DNA of 64,000 nucleotides, taken from positions 3,534,001-3,598,000 of the forward strand of contig NZ_LN850107.1 in assembly GCF_900070365.1 (NCBI RefSeq), in the 5' to 3' direction. The position numbers were made by a program, and so were the translations under genes. This stretch comes from Alloactinosynnema sp. L-07. Lineage in GTDB: Bacteria; Actinomycetota; Actinomycetes; Mycobacteriales; Pseudonocardiaceae. This document shows, one piece after another, positions 10,406-19,756 of this stretch; position 1 is the stretch's first letter, and each line of letters begins with the position of its first letter. The notes beneath the pieces are model-generated. The model saw only the letters and a program-made list of their open reading frames with translations. It ran no database searches and was not told where the DNA came from.

Positions 10406-10465
10406 AGAGCACACGGCATGGGCTTGCGCCAGACGCGCGCCCCAAGAGTGAGCCTCAGCGACTGA
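10392..10465. repeat. 14-bp direct repeat at two convergent gene ends
   Basis: GCCTCAGCGACTGA occurs at 10392-10405, forming the last codons and stop of the sigma gene, and again at 10452-10465, overlapping the end of the whiB-type gene read in the other direction. The 46 bp between hold nothing recognisable. Confidence 0.6.
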
Positions 10466-10742
10466 CCCGCCTGCGCGCGTACGCGGCGCGGCGCTCGCCC
10501 TCGTCCAGCCCGCCCCAGATGCCATAAGGCTCGATGACGGTGAGTGCGTGATGGCGGCACTGCACGATGACGGGGCAGCTCTGACAGATCTCCTTCGCGT
10601 GGCGCACCCGGTCGGCGCGGGCCTGCCCGCGCTCGGCGTCGGGGTGGAAGAACCAGGCGCTGTCCAGGCCGCGGCAGGCACCCTGGCGCTGCCAGTCCCA
10701 CGTCTCCGAGACCGGCCCTGGCAGGCGCGATAGCTCACTCAT
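10455..10742 (-). CDS. WhiB-family iron-sulfur transcriptional regulator (WhiB3/WhiD type)
   Basis: 95 residues from the ATG at 10742. All four cluster cysteines are present (Cys23, Cys53, Cys56, Cys62), followed by the GIWGG turn and a basic C-terminus YARRRVSR. The opening LPGPVSETWDWQ and FFHPDAERG match the WhiD/WhiB3 subgroup, which acts in sporulation and redox control through a 4Fe-4S cluster and contact with the principal sigma factor. Family is certain, subgroup is an inference. Confidence 0.92.
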   Translation of the reverse strand: MSELSRLPGPVSETWDWQRQGACRGLDSAWFFHPDAERGQARADRVRHAKEICQSCPVIVQCRHHALTVIEPYGIWGGLDEGERRAAYARRRVSR

Positions 10743-10910
10743 GTCCCTGCTCCCCTCGTCACCGCTCCTTATCGGAGGTGTTACCCGGGGTCGCCCTGGC
10801 TGAAACGAACCCCACTTCAATCGTGCGCTCCGGCAGCGGTCGAACAGGACTTATAGGGTTGGGATGGTCCACACTGGGGTGAGCGGGACAACTACTGCCG
10901 GGGAGGCAGC

Positions 10911-11867
10911 GTGGCACGGCCGATTTGGAACGGCGCGATCAACTTCGGGCTCGTGACGGTCCCGGTCGAGCTTTACGGCGCGACCGAGGACCACACGATC
11001 AGCTTCCGCCAGTTCGAGCGGGGCACCGCCGACCGGATCCGGTACAAGCGCGTCAACGAGCGCACCGGCAAAGAGGTCGCGTACTCCGACATCGTCAAAG
11101 GCGCCGAGATCGGCGGCGGCGACTACGTCATCATCGAACCGGAGGAGCTCGACGCCATCGCGCCGGGGCGCTCCAGGACGATCGACATCTCCACCTTCGT
11201 CGACATCGACGAGATCGACCCGATCCACTACCAGAAGACGTACTGGCTGGCGCCCGCCAAGGAGGAATACGCGCGGGCCTACAGCCTGCTGTTGCAGGCC
11301 ATGCGCAAGTCCAACCGCGCGGGCGTGGCCACCTTCGTCATGCGCGGCAAGGAATACCTGACGGTCGTGCGCGCGGGCGAGGAACTGCTGATCCTGACGA
11401 CCATGCTGTTCGCCGAGGACCTGCGCGACCCGGCCAAGGAACTGAAGTCGATGCCGGAGATCGCCCCCGCGCGCGGCAAGGAACTCGACATGGCCATCTC
11501 GCTGATCGAGTCGATGAGCGAGGAGTGGAAGCCCGAGGAGTACAGCGACACGTACACCCAGCGCGTCGAGCAGCTCATCGAGGACAAGAAGGAAGGCCGC
11601 GAGGTAGTCACCGAGGAGGCCCCGAGCGAGCCGACCAAGGTCGTGGACCTGTTCGAGGCGCTGAGCAAGAGCGTGGAAAGCCGCAAGAAGCGCCGCGAGG
11701 AATCCCCGGAGCCGGAGGCGGATCTGGCAGGCCTGACCAAGGCCGAGCTGGACAAGCTGGCCCGCGACCTGGACGTCAAAGGCCGCTCGAAGCTGAACCG
11801 TGACGAGTTGGAGAAGGCGGTGAAGGCGGCACAGGGCGCGGGCGCACGTCCGAGGAGGGCTTCGTGA
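10911..11867 (+). CDS. ku: Ku protein, non-homologous end joining
   Basis: 318 residues. It forms the homodimeric ring that binds DNA ends and recruits LigD. The beta-barrel core begins MARPIWNGAINFGLVTVPVELY and includes KEVAYSDIVKGAE and the central AGVATFVMRGKEYL. The last 45 residues, AGLTKAELDKLARDLDVKG onward, resemble the small SAP/Rho-N-like DNA-binding extension found on many actinobacterial Ku proteins. GTG start with GGGGAGG upstream. No ligD is nearby. Confidence 0.95.
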   Translation: MARPIWNGAINFGLVTVPVELYGATEDHTISFRQFERGTADRIRYKRVNERTGKEVAYSDIVKGAEIGGGDYVIIEPEELDAIAPGRSRTIDISTFVDIDEIDPIHYQKTYWLAPAKEEYARAYSLLLQAMRKSNRAGVATFVMRGKEYLTVVRAGEELLILTTMLFAEDLRDPAKELKSMPEIAPARGKELDMAISLIESMSEEWKPEEYSDTYTQRVEQLIEDKKEGREVVTEEAPSEPTKVVDLFEALSKSVESRKKRREESPEPEADLAGLTKAELDKLARDLDVKGRSKLNRDELEKAVKAAQGAGARPRRAS

Positions 11868-11896
11868 CCTGCTCCGCCTGCGCCTGAACGACGAAG

Positions 11897-11935
11897 GGAT
11901 CCGCCGCCGCCGGATGTCGAGGCGGCGGCAGATCC
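11897..11935. terminator. hairpin terminator between ku and the convergent gene
   Basis: Fifteen-base arms (11897-11911 and 11921-11935) pair with one mismatch around a nine-base loop. Placed 30 bp after the ku stop and 13 bp after the convergent gene's stop, it can end transcription from both sides. Confidence 0.7.
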
Positions 11936-11947
11936 CCGGTCGACGGG

Positions 11948-12329
11948 CTAGAACAGGTTCTTGAAGAACCGGCCGACGGACTCGAAGAACTCCTTCACCT
12001 TCTGCCACGCGTTCTTGAGCCACGTCACGATCTTCCGGAACAGCTCCACGATGAAGGTCTGGATCTTGTTCCAGATCGAGGTGAAGAACGCGCTGATCGC
12101 ACTGGAGATCAGCCGCAGCAGCGGTCCTGGCCTTCTTGAGCAGGTCTCTCAGCTTGTCCGCGGACTCTTCGACCGTGCTGGTGGACTGGGCCGTGTACGG
12201 GTACGGCTTCGTCTTCCCGGTGAAGCCCGCCGCCAGCGCCAACTGGGCGCTGGCGATGTCGTGCGCGGCCTCGGCTCGCACCAGTGCCTCGAATTCGGCG
12301 TCGGTGGGCTCGACTTCGGTGCTGCTCAT
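11948..12329 (-). pseudogene. frameshifted small protein with amphipathic C-terminus
   Basis: The N-terminal frame reads MSSTEVEPTDAEFEALVRAE through ESADKLRDLLKKAR. The natural continuation, LLRLISSAISAFFTSIWNKI through the aromatic-rich helix FFESVGRFFKNLF and a stop at 11948, is in the next frame. No start codon precedes the second frame after its last upstream stop, so it cannot be an independent gene unless a non-standard start is used. The join lies near 12120-12130. Either a one-base frameshift or a sequencing error splits a protein of about 125 residues. Function unknown; the C-terminus looks membrane-active. Confidence 0.55.
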
Positions 12330-12457
12330 AGTCGCGGTCATGCCAACCGTCACGTTGAGTGATTGTGCAATTACGCACAGCCACTCCACGCTACCAGGGT
12401 CTGGAGGTCGAACAAGAACTGAGGCGCCGGTTCAGCCGTTCGAGTTCCGGAGGAACA

Positions 12458-13825
12458 TCAGCATTCGATGACGTTGAGGGCCAGGCCCCCGCGCGCCGTT
12501 TCCTTGTACTTGGTGTGCATATCGGCGCCGGTCTCACGCATCGTCTTGATGACCTTGTCCAGGTGCACCACGTGGGTGCCGTCGCCGCGCAAAGCGATGC
12601 GGGAGGCGTTGATGGCCTTGGTCGACCCCACGGCGTTGCGTTCGATGCACGGGATCTGCACCAGCCCGCCGACCGGGTCGCACGTGAGTCCCAAGTGGTG
12701 TTCCAGCCCGATCTCGGCGGCGTTCTCCACCTGCGCGACCGAGCCGCCGAGCACCGCCGTCAGACCGGCGGCGGCCATGGCGCACGCCGAGCCGACCTCG
12801 CCCTGGCAGCCGACCTCGGCGCCGGAGATCGAGCCGGTCTCCTTGAGTACCACGCCGATCGCCGCGGCGGTCAGCATGAAGTCGATGACACCGTCCTCGG
12901 AGGCCACCGAGATGAACCGCGTGTAGTAGTGCAGCACCGCGGGGATGATCCCGGCCGCGCCGTTGGTCGGGGCGGTCACGACCCGGCCGCCGGAGGCGTT
13001 CTCCTCGTTGACCGCCAACGCGTACAGCGAGACCCAGTCCATCACGTACAGCGGGTCGCCCGCGCCGTCCTCGGAGAGCAGCTTCTCGTGCAGCGCCTTG
13101 GCCCGGCGGGGCACCTTCAGCCCACCTGGGAGCACGCCGTCCTGTTCGCAGCCGCGCGTCACGCAGTCCTGCATGACCTGCCAGATGGCGAGCAGCCCGG
13201 CCCGGACCTCGTCCTCGGTGCGCCACACCAACTCGTTGCGCAGCATGACCTGCGCGATGGTCAGGTCGTTGGCCGAGCAGTGGTCCATCAGTTCCGCCGC
13301 CGTGCGGAACGGGAACGGCACGGGCGTCGTGTCGGCCGAGATGACCGGACCGTCGGCCGCCGTCTCGTCGAGGACGAAGCCGCCGCCCACCGAGTAATAC
13401 GTCCGCTCGGCCAGCAGCGTCCCGTCCGCCGACCAGGCCGCGAAGGTCATTCCGTTGGGGTGCAACGGAAGCGACTTGCGACGGTGCATGACGAGGTCGT
13501 CGTCCTCAGTGAACGCGATCTCGTGGGTGCCCAGCAGCGAGAGTCTGCCGCTGGAGCGGATCTCGGCGACCCGGACCGGCACGGAGTCGGTGTCGACGTC
13601 CTCCGGCCGCGCGCCCTCCAGGCCCAGTAGCACCGCCTTGTCGCTGCCGTGGCCGTGGCCGGTCGCGCCGAGCGAGCCGAACAACTCGGCCCGTACCCGC
13701 GCGACCTCACCAAGGCGGGGCCCAAGACCGTCGACGAACATCAGCGCGGCCCGCATCGGGCCCACGGTGTGTGAGCTGGACGGGCCGATCCCAATGCTGA
13801 ACAAATCGAAAACGCTGACCGCCAC
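12458..13825 (-). CDS. sdaA: L-serine ammonia-lyase, iron-sulfur dependent, single chain
   Basis: 455 residues. It converts L-serine to pyruvate and ammonia using a 4Fe-4S cluster. The beta (ASB-like) domain at the N-terminus starts [20 protein letters not shown]; the alpha domain carries cysteines in [19 protein letters not shown] and [11 protein letters not shown] that match the cluster ligands of SdaA. GTG start with GGAAGG six bases ahead. It lies downstream of glyA on the same strand but after a hairpin, so transcription may be partly separate. Role: final step from glycine through serine to pyruvate. Confidence 0.93.
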   Translation of the reverse strand: MAVSVFDLFSIGIGPSSSHTVGPMRAALMFVDGLGPRLGEVARVRAELFGSLGATGHGHGSDKAVLLGLEGARPEDVDTDSVPVRVAEIRSSGRLSLLGTHEIAFTEDDDLVMHRRKSLPLHPNGMTFAAWSADGTLLAERTYYSVGGGFVLDETAADGPVISADTTPVPFPFRTAAELMDHCSANDLTIAQVMLRNELVWRTEDEVRAGLLAIWQVMQDCVTRGCEQDGVLPGGLKVPRRAKALHEKLLSEDGAGDPLYVMDWVSLYALAVNEENASGGRVVTAPTNGAAGIIPAVLHYYTRFISVASEDGVIDFMLTAAAIGVVLKETGSISGAEVGCQGEVGSACAMAAAGLTAVLGGSVAQVENAAEIGLEHHLGLTCDPVGGLVQIPCIERNAVGSTKAINASRIALRGDGTHVVHLDKVIKTMRETGADMHTKYKETARGGLALNVIEC

Positions 13826-13853
13826 GACGATCCTTCCAACCTTCATACAGCGT

Positions 13854-13882
13854 ACTCGGGCCGCGGGTCACGCGGCCCGAGT
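13854..13882 (-). terminator. terminator hairpin after glyA
   Basis: A perfect 12-bp stem (13854-13865 with 13871-13882, loop GGTCA) sits 9 bp after the glyA stop and 29 bp before the sdaA start. It would end or attenuate the gcvT-gcvH-glyA transcript. Confidence 0.7.
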
Positions 13883-13890
13883 CGCTTGGC

Positions 13891-15165
13891 TCAGCCTAAT
13901 TCCGGGTACAGCGGGCGACGCTTGACCAACAGGTCCACGCGGTCGCGCAGAGCCTCCTTGGTCGCATCGTCGAAATCGGGCCGCAACGCGACCGCGATGA
14001 TGTCGGAGACCTCAGCGAAGTCCTCGGCGTCGAAGCCGCGGGTGGCCAGCGCGGGAGTGCCGATGCGCAGGCCGGAGGTAACCATAGGGGGACGGGGGTC
14101 ATTGGGGACCGCGTTGCGGTTGACCGTGATGCCCACCGAGTGCAGCCGGTCCTCGGCCTGCTGGCCGTCGAGCTGGGAGTTGACCAGGTCGACCAGCACC
14201 AAGTGCACGTCGGTGCCGCCGGTGAGGACCTTGACGCCCGCCTCGGCGCAGTCGGCCTGGGTGAGCCGCTCGGCCAGGATCTTGGCACCCGCCAGCACGC
14301 GCCGCTGGCGCTCGGCGAACTCCTCGGACGCGGCGATCTTGAACGAGACCGCCTTGGCCGCGATCACGTGCTCCAGCGGGCCACCCTGCTGGCCGGGGAA
14401 CACCGCGGAGTTGACCTTCTTGGCCAGGTCCTTGTCGTTGGTCAGCACCACGCCGCCCCGGGGTCCGCCGAGGGTCTTGTGCGTGGTCGTGGTGGTCAGG
14501 TGGGCGTGCGGCACCGGGTTGGGGTGCAGACCCGCGGCCACCAGACCGGCGAAGTGCGCCATGTCCACCATGAGCAGCGCGCCGACCGAGTCGGCGATGC
14601 GGCGGAACTCGGCGAAGTCGAGCTGACGCGGGTAGGCCGACCACCCTGCGATGATCAGCTTCGGCTTGGCCTCGACGGCCAGGCGCTCGACCTCGGCCAT
14701 GTCGACCAGGCCGGTCTCGGTGTCGACCTTGTAGGCGACGACGTTGTAGAGCTTGCCCGAGAAATTGATCTTCATGCCGTGCGTCAGGTGCCCGCCGTGC
14801 GCGAGGTCCAGACCCAGGATCGTGTCACCGGGGTTGAGGACCGCGAACATGGCCGCCGCGTTCGCCTGCGCGCCCGAGTGCGGCTGGACGTTGGCGAACT
14901 TGGCGCCGAAGAGCGACTTGATCCGGTCGATCGCGAGCTTCTCGACGACGTCGACGTGCTCGCAGCCGCCGTAGTAGCGGCGGCCCGGGTAGCCCTCGGC
15001 GTACTTGTTGGTCAGCACCGAGCCCTGTGCCTCGAGCACGCCCACCGGGGCGAAGTTCTCCGAGGCGATCATCTCCAGGGTCGACTGCTGGCGGTGCAGC
15101 TCGGCGTTGACCGCGGCGGCGACGTCCGGGTCGACCTCAGCGAGCGACTGACCGAAAGTACTCAC
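13891..15165 (-). CDS. glyA: serine hydroxymethyltransferase
   Basis: 424 residues. It interconverts serine and glycine with tetrahydrofolate. The PLP lysine is Lys230 in [11 protein letters not shown]; the fold-type I signature MIASENF and folate/PLP residues in [12 protein letters not shown] are present. The GTG start overlaps the gcvH stop (GTGA). Placement after gcvT and gcvH suggests a catabolic role, using methylene-THF from glycine cleavage to make serine for SdaA; a second housekeeping copy elsewhere is possible. Confidence 0.94.
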   Translation of the reverse strand: MSTFGQSLAEVDPDVAAAVNAELHRQQSTLEMIASENFAPVGVLEAQGSVLTNKYAEGYPGRRYYGGCEHVDVVEKLAIDRIKSLFGAKFANVQPHSGAQANAAAMFAVLNPGDTILGLDLAHGGHLTHGMKINFSGKLYNVVAYKVDTETGLVDMAEVERLAVEAKPKLIIAGWSAYPRQLDFAEFRRIADSVGALLMVDMAHFAGLVAAGLHPNPVPHAHLTTTTTHKTLGGPRGGVVLTNDKDLAKKVNSAVFPGQQGGPLEHVIAAKAVSFKIAASEEFAERQRRVLAGAKILAERLTQADCAEAGVKVLTGGTDVHLVLVDLVNSQLDGQQAEDRLHSVGITVNRNAVPNDPRPPMVTSGLRIGTPALATRGFDAEDFAEVSDIIAVALRPDFDDATKEALRDRVDLLVKRRPLYPELG

Positions 15166-15542
15166 GCATCCCCCTCTTTGGTGAGCTCGGCGTACGCCGC
15201 GGCGTCGAGCAGCTCGGGCTCGTCCTCCACGCGCATACGGAACAGCCAGCCGTCGCCGAACGGGTCGGTGTTGACCAGCTCGGGGGTGTCCACGACGGCC
15301 TCGTTGATCTCCACGACCTCGCCGTCGGCGGGGGCGTAGAGGTCGCTGACCGACTTGGTCGACTCGATCTCGCCACACGGCTCGCCCTTGGTGAGCTTCT
15401 CGCCGACCGCGGGGAGCTGCACGTAGACGACGTCACCGAGTGCGTCGGCGGCGTACTTGGTGACACCGACCGTCGCGCTCGCCTCGGCGAGATCGACCCA
15501 TTCGTGCTCCTCGGTGTAGCCGAGGTTCTCCGGGTTGCTCAT
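15162..15542 (-). CDS. gcvH: glycine cleavage system H protein
   Basis: 126 residues, standard length. Lipoylated carrier of the aminomethyl group; the lipoyl lysine is Lys63 in [14 protein letters not shown]. Starts [18 protein letters not shown]. It sits 14 bp downstream of gcvT and overlaps glyA by four bases. Confidence 0.95.
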   Translation of the reverse strand: MSNPENLGYTEEHEWVDLAEASATVGVTKYAADALGDVVYVQLPAVGEKLTKGEPCGEIESTKSVSDLYAPADGEVVEINEAVVDTPELVNTDPFGDGWLFRMRVEDEPELLDAAAYAELTKEGDA

Positions 15543-15556
15543 TCTCTTTCTCCTGA

Positions 15557-16654
15557 TCAGGCGGGACGCTTGTAGAAGGGCAGCTTGACGACCTCGACCG
15601 GCGTTTTCGAGCCACGGACGTCGACGGCCAGGGCCGTGCCCGGCGTGCTGACCGCCGTGGGCACGTACGCCATGGCGATCGGGTGGCCGAGCGTCGGGGA
15701 GAGGGCGCCGCTGGTCACGGTACCGACCTCGACGCCGTCGCTGTCGACCACGGAGTACCCGTGTCGGGGCGCGCGCCTGCCCTCGCTCTTGAGGCCGACG
15801 AGCACCTTCTCGGCGACGTCGGCGTCGCGGCGGGTCTCCAGGGCCGCGCGGCCCACGAAGTCGCCCTTGTCGAACTTGACGACGCGGCCGAGACCGGCGT
15901 CGAACGGGGTCAGCTCGACACTGAGCTCGTTGCCGTAGAGCGGCATCCCGGCCTCCAGGCGCAGGGTGTCGCGGCAGGCCAGCCCGCACGGGACAATCCC
16001 GTGCCCCTGGCCTGCCTCGGTCAGCGCGGCCCACACGTCGGCGGCGTGCTTGTCCTCGGAGTACAGCTCGAAGCCGTCCTCGCCGGTGTATCCGGTGCGG
16101 GCCAGCAGCACGTCGTGGCCCGCGGCGGTCGCCGGGACGCTCGCGTAGTACGCCAGCGCGTCGAGGTCGGCGCCGGTCACCGCGCGCACGATGTCGGCCG
16201 ACGTCGGGCCCTGCACGGCGATCAGCGCGCAGGTGGCGGAGCGGTCCTCGACCTCGACGGTGAAGCCCTTGGCCCGCTCGCGCAGCTCACCGGCGACGAC
16301 CGCGGCGTTGGACGCGTTGGCCACCACCATGAAGTGGTCGTCGGCGAGCCGGTAGACGACCAGGTCGTCGAGCACGCCGCCGTCGGCGTCGCAGATCATG
16401 GTGTAGCGGGCCTTGCCCGGCTTGACCTTGGACAGGTTGCCGACCAGCGCGTAGTCCAGCGCCCGCGCGGCCTCGGGGCCGGTCAGCTCGATCTCGCCCA
16501 TGTGGCTGAGGTCGAACAGCCCGGACGCCTCGCGCACCGCCTTGTGCTCGGCCAGCTCGCTGCCGTAGCGCAGCGGCATCGCCCAGCCTGCGAAGTCGGT
16601 GAACGAGGCGCCTAGGGCCTCGTGCACCGCGTGCAGCGGGGAGGGGTTGCTCAT
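15557..16654 (-). CDS. gcvT: glycine cleavage system aminomethyltransferase (T protein)
   Basis: 365 residues. It releases ammonia and transfers the methylene group from H protein to tetrahydrofolate. The N-terminus [20 protein letters not shown], the [10 protein letters not shown] strand and [10 protein letters not shown] are conserved in GcvT. The ATG at 16654 overlaps the stop of a short upstream leader frame (ATGA), so gcvT translation can be coupled to that leader. A tandem glycine riboswitch lies further upstream. gcvP is not in this window. Confidence 0.94.
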   Translation of the reverse strand: MSNPSPLHAVHEALGASFTDFAGWAMPLRYGSELAEHKAVREASGLFDLSHMGEIELTGPEAARALDYALVGNLSKVKPGKARYTMICDADGGVLDDLVVYRLADDHFMVVANASNAAVVAGELRERAKGFTVEVEDRSATCALIAVQGPTSADIVRAVTGADLDALAYYASVPATAAGHDVLLARTGYTGEDGFELYSEDKHAADVWAALTEAGQGHGIVPCGLACRDTLRLEAGMPLYGNELSVELTPFDAGLGRVVKFDKGDFVGRAALETRRDADVAEKVLVGLKSEGRRAPRHGYSVVDSDGVEVGTVTSGALSPTLGHPIAMAYVPTAVSTPGTALAVDVRGSKTPVEVVKLPFYKRPA

Positions 16655-16866
16655 GGAAGTTCGGTCTCCTTCGGCGCGCGAGCGGACTCGGCTGACATGA
16701 CTGAGCGCAGCGTGGCACGGCGGGCGCAAGAACGCCGCGCTAAGGGATGCTGTGTTGAGTGTGCTGGGGTCGATCCGTGCTGGGGTTGAGCGTGCAGGGG
16801 TTGAGCGTGCTGTGTTGATTGTGCTGGGGTTGAGCGTGCAGGGGTTGACAGTGCGGACAGGGTCAT
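16651..16866 (-). CDS. 71-codon leader ORF between glycine riboswitch and gcvT
   Basis: Begins MTLSALSTPARSTPAQS with the strong ribosome site GGAGGAG six bases ahead. It continues as low-complexity Ser/Thr/Pro/Ala/Gln/His sequence encoded by imperfect repeats (16745-16855), turns basic (LARRSCARRATLRSV) and ends by overlapping the gcvT start codon. I know of no homologous protein. Its position suggests it works as a translated leader coupling the riboswitch decision to gcvT, rather than as a functional protein. It could also be fortuitous, with gcvT using its own AAGGAG site. Confidence 0.5.
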   Translation of the reverse strand: MTLSALSTPARSTPAQSTQHAQPLHAQPQHGSTPAHSTQHPLARRSCARRATLRSVMSAESARAPKETELP

Positions 16867-16910
16867 CGGGAGCTCCTCCATCGGACGCGACAGGACGCAC
16901 CTGTCCCGTA

Positions 16911-17102
16911 CTGGGAACTCCCCCTCTGTCATGGCACCTGAGAGCTTCACCGCGAAACGCGGCTTGCACCGTGGGTGAGACGCGAACGGTCGCGTCTGCT
17001 TTCCAGAGTGGCCTGGCCTGGAACGGTAGGTTTACCTGAGAGTTTCCGGGGAGTTTGCTCCTTCGGTGCCCCACCCGAACTCGGTGGAGGCTCTCCCGTT
17101 CC
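16911..17102 (-). promoter_or_regulatory. tandem glycine riboswitch (gcvT element)
   Basis: Read on the minus strand, aptamer 1 has GGGAGAG, CACCGAAGGAGCAA, CTCTCAGGTAAACC and CTCTGGAAAGCAG in the order of the gcvT motif. Aptamer 2 follows with CACGGTGCAAG, a GC hairpin, GCTCTCAGGTGCCATG and GACAGAGGGGGAG. Both conserved cores are intact, so cooperative glycine sensing is expected. It lies about 260 bases before gcvT, with the leader ORF start 45 bases past its 3' end. Such elements usually turn glycine cleavage genes on when glycine is abundant. Confidence 0.92.
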
Positions 17103-17140
17103 GGCTCGTGCGGCCCGGTATTCAGTTGTCGGGCCGAACC

Positions 17141-17869
17141 CTAGTCGAGCCGGAAGCCGAACGGAAGTTCCAGCCGGTGCGCGGCCAGCAGCGACGCGTC
17201 GGCGAGCAGTTCGCGGGTCGGCCCGTCGGCCACGATGACCCCTTCGTCGATCAACACACTGCGTGGGCACAGTTGCAGTGCGTAAGGAAGGTCGTGGGTG
17301 ACCATCAGCGTCGTGCGCTCCAACCCGAGCAGCACCTCGGCCAGTTCGCGCCGGGCCACCGGCTCCAGGTTGGCCGACGGCTCGTCGAGGACCAGGATCT
17401 CCGGGTCGCAGGCCAGCACCGTGGCCAGCGCCACGCGCCTGCGCTGCCCGCCGGACAGGTGCATGGGCGAGCGGTCGGCGTGCTCGGCCATCCCGACCGC
17501 GTCGAGCGCCTGCTTGACCCGCAGGTCCAGCTCGTCGCCGCGCAGGCCGAAGTTGGCCGGGCCGAAGGCGACGTCGTCGCGGACGGTGGGCATGAACAGC
17601 TGGTCGTCGGGGTCCTGGAAGACCACGCCGACGCGGCGGCGGATCTCCTTGAGGTTGGCCTTCTCCACCGGCAGACCCGCGACCTCGATCCGGCCGGACC
17701 CGGCGGTCAGCACACCGTTGAGGTGCAGGACGAGAGTGGTCTTGCCTGCGCCGTTGGGACCCAGGACCGCCACCCGCTCCCCCGCTTCGACCCGCAGGTC
17801 GACGCCGAACAGGGCCTGCCTGCCGTCGGGATAGGCGTAGGCGAGTCGGTCGACGAGCAGCGCGGTCAT
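17141..17869 (-). CDS. cbiO: cobalt/nickel ECF transporter ATPase (CbiO type)
   Basis: 242 residues. Walker A GPNGAGKT at 37-44, the ECF-type Q-loop VVFQDPDDQLF, signature LSGGQRRRVALATVLA and Walker B EILVLDEPSANLEP are all present. The DPDDQ/LFMPTV pattern is typical of CbiO. The ATG at 17869 is chosen; a GTG nine bases upstream lacks a ribosome site. Last gene of cbiMNQO, 88 bp after cbiQ. As only one ATPase gene is present it should act as a homodimer. Confidence 0.9.
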   Translation of the reverse strand: MTALLVDRLAYAYPDGRQALFGVDLRVEAGERVAVLGPNGAGKTTLVLHLNGVLTAGSGRIEVAGLPVEKANLKEIRRRVGVVFQDPDDQLFMPTVRDDVAFGPANFGLRGDELDLRVKQALDAVGMAEHADRSPMHLSGGQRRRVALATVLACDPEILVLDEPSANLEPVARRELAEVLLGLERTTLMVTHDLPYALQLCPRSVLIDEGVIVADGPTRELLADASLLAAHRLELPFGFRLD

Positions 17870-17957
17870 GCCTGGCACCTAACACCGTCCCGATGAGCGC
17901 GGCGAGAATTGGACATTCGACCGACCACAGGCATGCCACATCCGACCGACCACACAG

Positions 17958-18701
17958 TCATGCCAACAGGGTGGCACCCAGCACCCCGGCGGCGAGCACG
18001 GCGGGGGCCAGACCCGCCAGCCACACCGAGCCGCGGGCCGGGCGGACCTCTTCCGGCAGCACGCCCGACCAGCCGCGCGACACCATGGCCAGGTGGACCC
18101 GCTCGCCGCGTTCGTAGCTGCGGATGAACAGGGTGCCGATACCGCGCGCGGTGGCGCCGAGCTGCCAGAGGAAGCGCGGGTCGTGCCCGCGGCTGATCCG
18201 GGCGGTGCGCATGCGCCGGGCCTCGGCGGCGATGACGTCGAGGTAGCGCAGCATGAGCGTGGCGATGGTGATCACCATCGCGGGCACGCGCAGCCGCTGG
18301 AGTCCGAGGATGAGGTCGCGCGGGGCGGTGGTGGCGGCCAGGGTCAGCGACACCAGGACGCCCAGCGTGCCTTTGACCAGGATGTTCCAGCCCGCCAGCA
18401 GGCCGGGCTCGGACAGGGCCAACCCGAGCACGTCGACGGTCGGCCCAGCCGCGACGAACGGCAGCACGAACGCGAGCAGGACGAACGGGGTCTCGATCAG
18501 CGCGCGGGCCGCCAGCCAGCCGGGCGGGATCCGCGCGGCGACCCAGACCGCTGACAGCACAAGGAAATACAGCCCGAACGCGAGGAACTCCGTGCGCGGG
18601 GTGGCCACCACACACAGGACGGTCGCCACCGCGGCGACGATCTTCACCTGAGCTGGGAGCCGGTGGACCGGCGAGTCGCCGGGCCGGTGCAGCAGGTCCA
18701 T
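17958..18701 (-). CDS. cbiQ: cobalt/nickel ECF transporter T component (CbiQ type)
   Basis: 247 residues with about five membrane helices and the two Ala-Arg-Gly-type coupling motifs of EcfT proteins (RRMRTARISRGHD and the following ARGIGTLFIRSYERGERV). It links the ATPase to the CbiM substrate unit. The ATG overlaps the cbiN stop (ATGA). The 88-bp gap to cbiO contains two imperfect copies of a CCGACCACA-rich sequence. Confidence 0.88.
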   Translation of the reverse strand: MDLLHRPGDSPVHRLPAQVKIVAAVATVLCVVATPRTEFLAFGLYFLVLSAVWVAARIPPGWLAARALIETPFVLLAFVLPFVAAGPTVDVLGLALSEPGLLAGWNILVKGTLGVLVSLTLAATTAPRDLILGLQRLRVPAMVITIATLMLRYLDVIAAEARRMRTARISRGHDPRFLWQLGATARGIGTLFIRSYERGERVHLAMVSRGWSGVLPEEVRPARGSVWLAGLAPAVLAAGVLGATLLA

Positions 18702-19018
18702 CAGGTGTGCACGGATCGCTTGCGCAGCAACCAGAACAGCCCACCGGAGAGCACGAGCGTGATGCCGACGCCAAGCACGCCTGCCAGGCCGGTCGACCCT
18801 TCCGAGCCGCCGACGGCATAGTCGGCCAGAGGGCTGTCGGCCAGACGGTGTTCCTCGGCGTTGTTCGCGATGCAGGAGCCGGTGAGCTGGTCGTCGACGA
18901 CCTCGCAGCCCTGCTGCGTGGCGTGGTCGAGCCCGTCGGGGTTCGAGTCGGCCAGGTAGGACACCGCGCCCGCGATCACCAGTGCGGCGAAAAGGAATCC
19001 GAGGAAGAACTTCTTCAT
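18701..19018 (-). CDS. cbiN: cobalt/nickel ECF transporter CbiN-like component (PDGLE domain)
   Basis: 105 residues: an N-terminal membrane helix (FFLGFLFAALVIAGAVSYL), the motif SNPDGLDHA equivalent to the PDGLE signature, a soluble loop with two cysteines (GCEVVDD, GSCIANN), and a second helix ending in a basic tail. Small two-helix subunits of this kind are needed for metal loading by CbiM. Overlaps both neighbours by four bases. Confidence 0.85.
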   Translation of the reverse strand: MKKFFLGFLFAALVIAGAVSYLADSNPDGLDHATQQGCEVVDDQLTGSCIANNAEEHRLADSPLADYAVGGSEGSTGLAGVLGVGITLVLSGGLFWLLRKRSVHT

Positions 19019-19698
19019 GCCGTCGCCCCCGTGCGCAGTTCGAGCGGCTTGGCCGCGCCGCGCAGCAAATAGACGAGATCGGGTCGCACGGCCGCGACCG
19101 CGCCGACCGTCAGCGCCGTGATGACGCCCTCGCCGATGCCGATCAGCACGTGCACACCGACGACCGTGCCCGCGACACCGGCAACCGGGAACGCCGCGTC
19201 GCCGCCGATGGCGAACTGGAGGACGAAGCCGAGCGAGGCGAGGACGGTGTTGACCAGTGCGGCGACGAACGCGACCGCGACCAGCCCGCCCCGCCCGCGC
19301 GCGGCCACCGACTTGAGCGCCAGCGCCACGAGGAACCCGGCGGCGGTGCCGATGATGGCCATGTTGGTGACGTTCGCACCCAGCGCGGTCAGGCCGCCGT
19401 CGGCGAACACGAGCGCCTGCACGACCAGCACGATCGACACGCACAGCGCCCCGACCCACGGCCCGACCAGGATCGCGGCGAGCGCGCCGCCGAGCAGGTG
19501 GCCGCTCACCCCCGGCAGCACCGGAAAGTTGATCATCTGCGCGGCGAACACGAACGCCGCCACCAGCCCGGCCATCGGCGCCGTGCGGTCGTCGAGATCC
19601 CCGCGCGCCCGCGCGGCCGCGATGGCGACACCGACCACGGCGACCCCGACGAACAGCATCGATGTCGTCGCGTTCAGCAGACCATCGCTCATGTGCAT
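19015..19698 (-). CDS. cbiM: cobalt/nickel ECF transporter substrate-binding membrane protein (CbiM type)
   Basis: 227 residues, about seven helices. In CbiM/NikM the metal is held by the free N-terminal amine and His2 of a MHxxDG start, so the ATG at 19698 giving MHMSDGLLN is preferred over the one at 19713, which would add five residues. Other family blocks (FPVLPGVSGHLLGGALAA, GANVTNMAIIG) are present. First gene of cbiMNQO. Cobalt versus nickel cannot be told from sequence alone. Confidence 0.87.
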   Translation of the reverse strand: MHMSDGLLNATTSMLFVGVAVVGVAIAAARARGDLDDRTAPMAGLVAAFVFAAQMINFPVLPGVSGHLLGGALAAILVGPWVGALCVSIVLVVQALVFADGGLTALGANVTNMAIIGTAAGFLVALALKSVAARGRGGLVAVAFVAALVNTVLASLGFVLQFAIGGDAAFPVAGVAGTVVGVHVLIGIGEGVITALTVGAVAAVRPDLVYLLRGAAKPLELRTGATA

Positions 19699-19742
19699 GG
19701 CGATTGCGCTCATTCGGCCAGCTTAATTGCACCTGATGGGTT

Positions 19743-19756
19743 AACACCAGAGTGTT
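19743..19756. promoter_or_regulatory. palindrome upstream of cbiM, candidate metal-regulator operator
   Basis: AACAC-CAGA-GTGTT, a perfect 5-bp inverted repeat with a four-base gap, lies 45 bp upstream of the cbiM start, flanked by TTGCA/TGCAA half sites. No cobalamin riboswitch features were found. Which regulator binds, if any, is unknown. Confidence 0.35.

Noticed and set aside
17870..17957. Short repeats between cbiQ and cbiO considered as an insertion
   Set aside because: Only two imperfect CCGACCACA copies, no inverted ends or target duplication.
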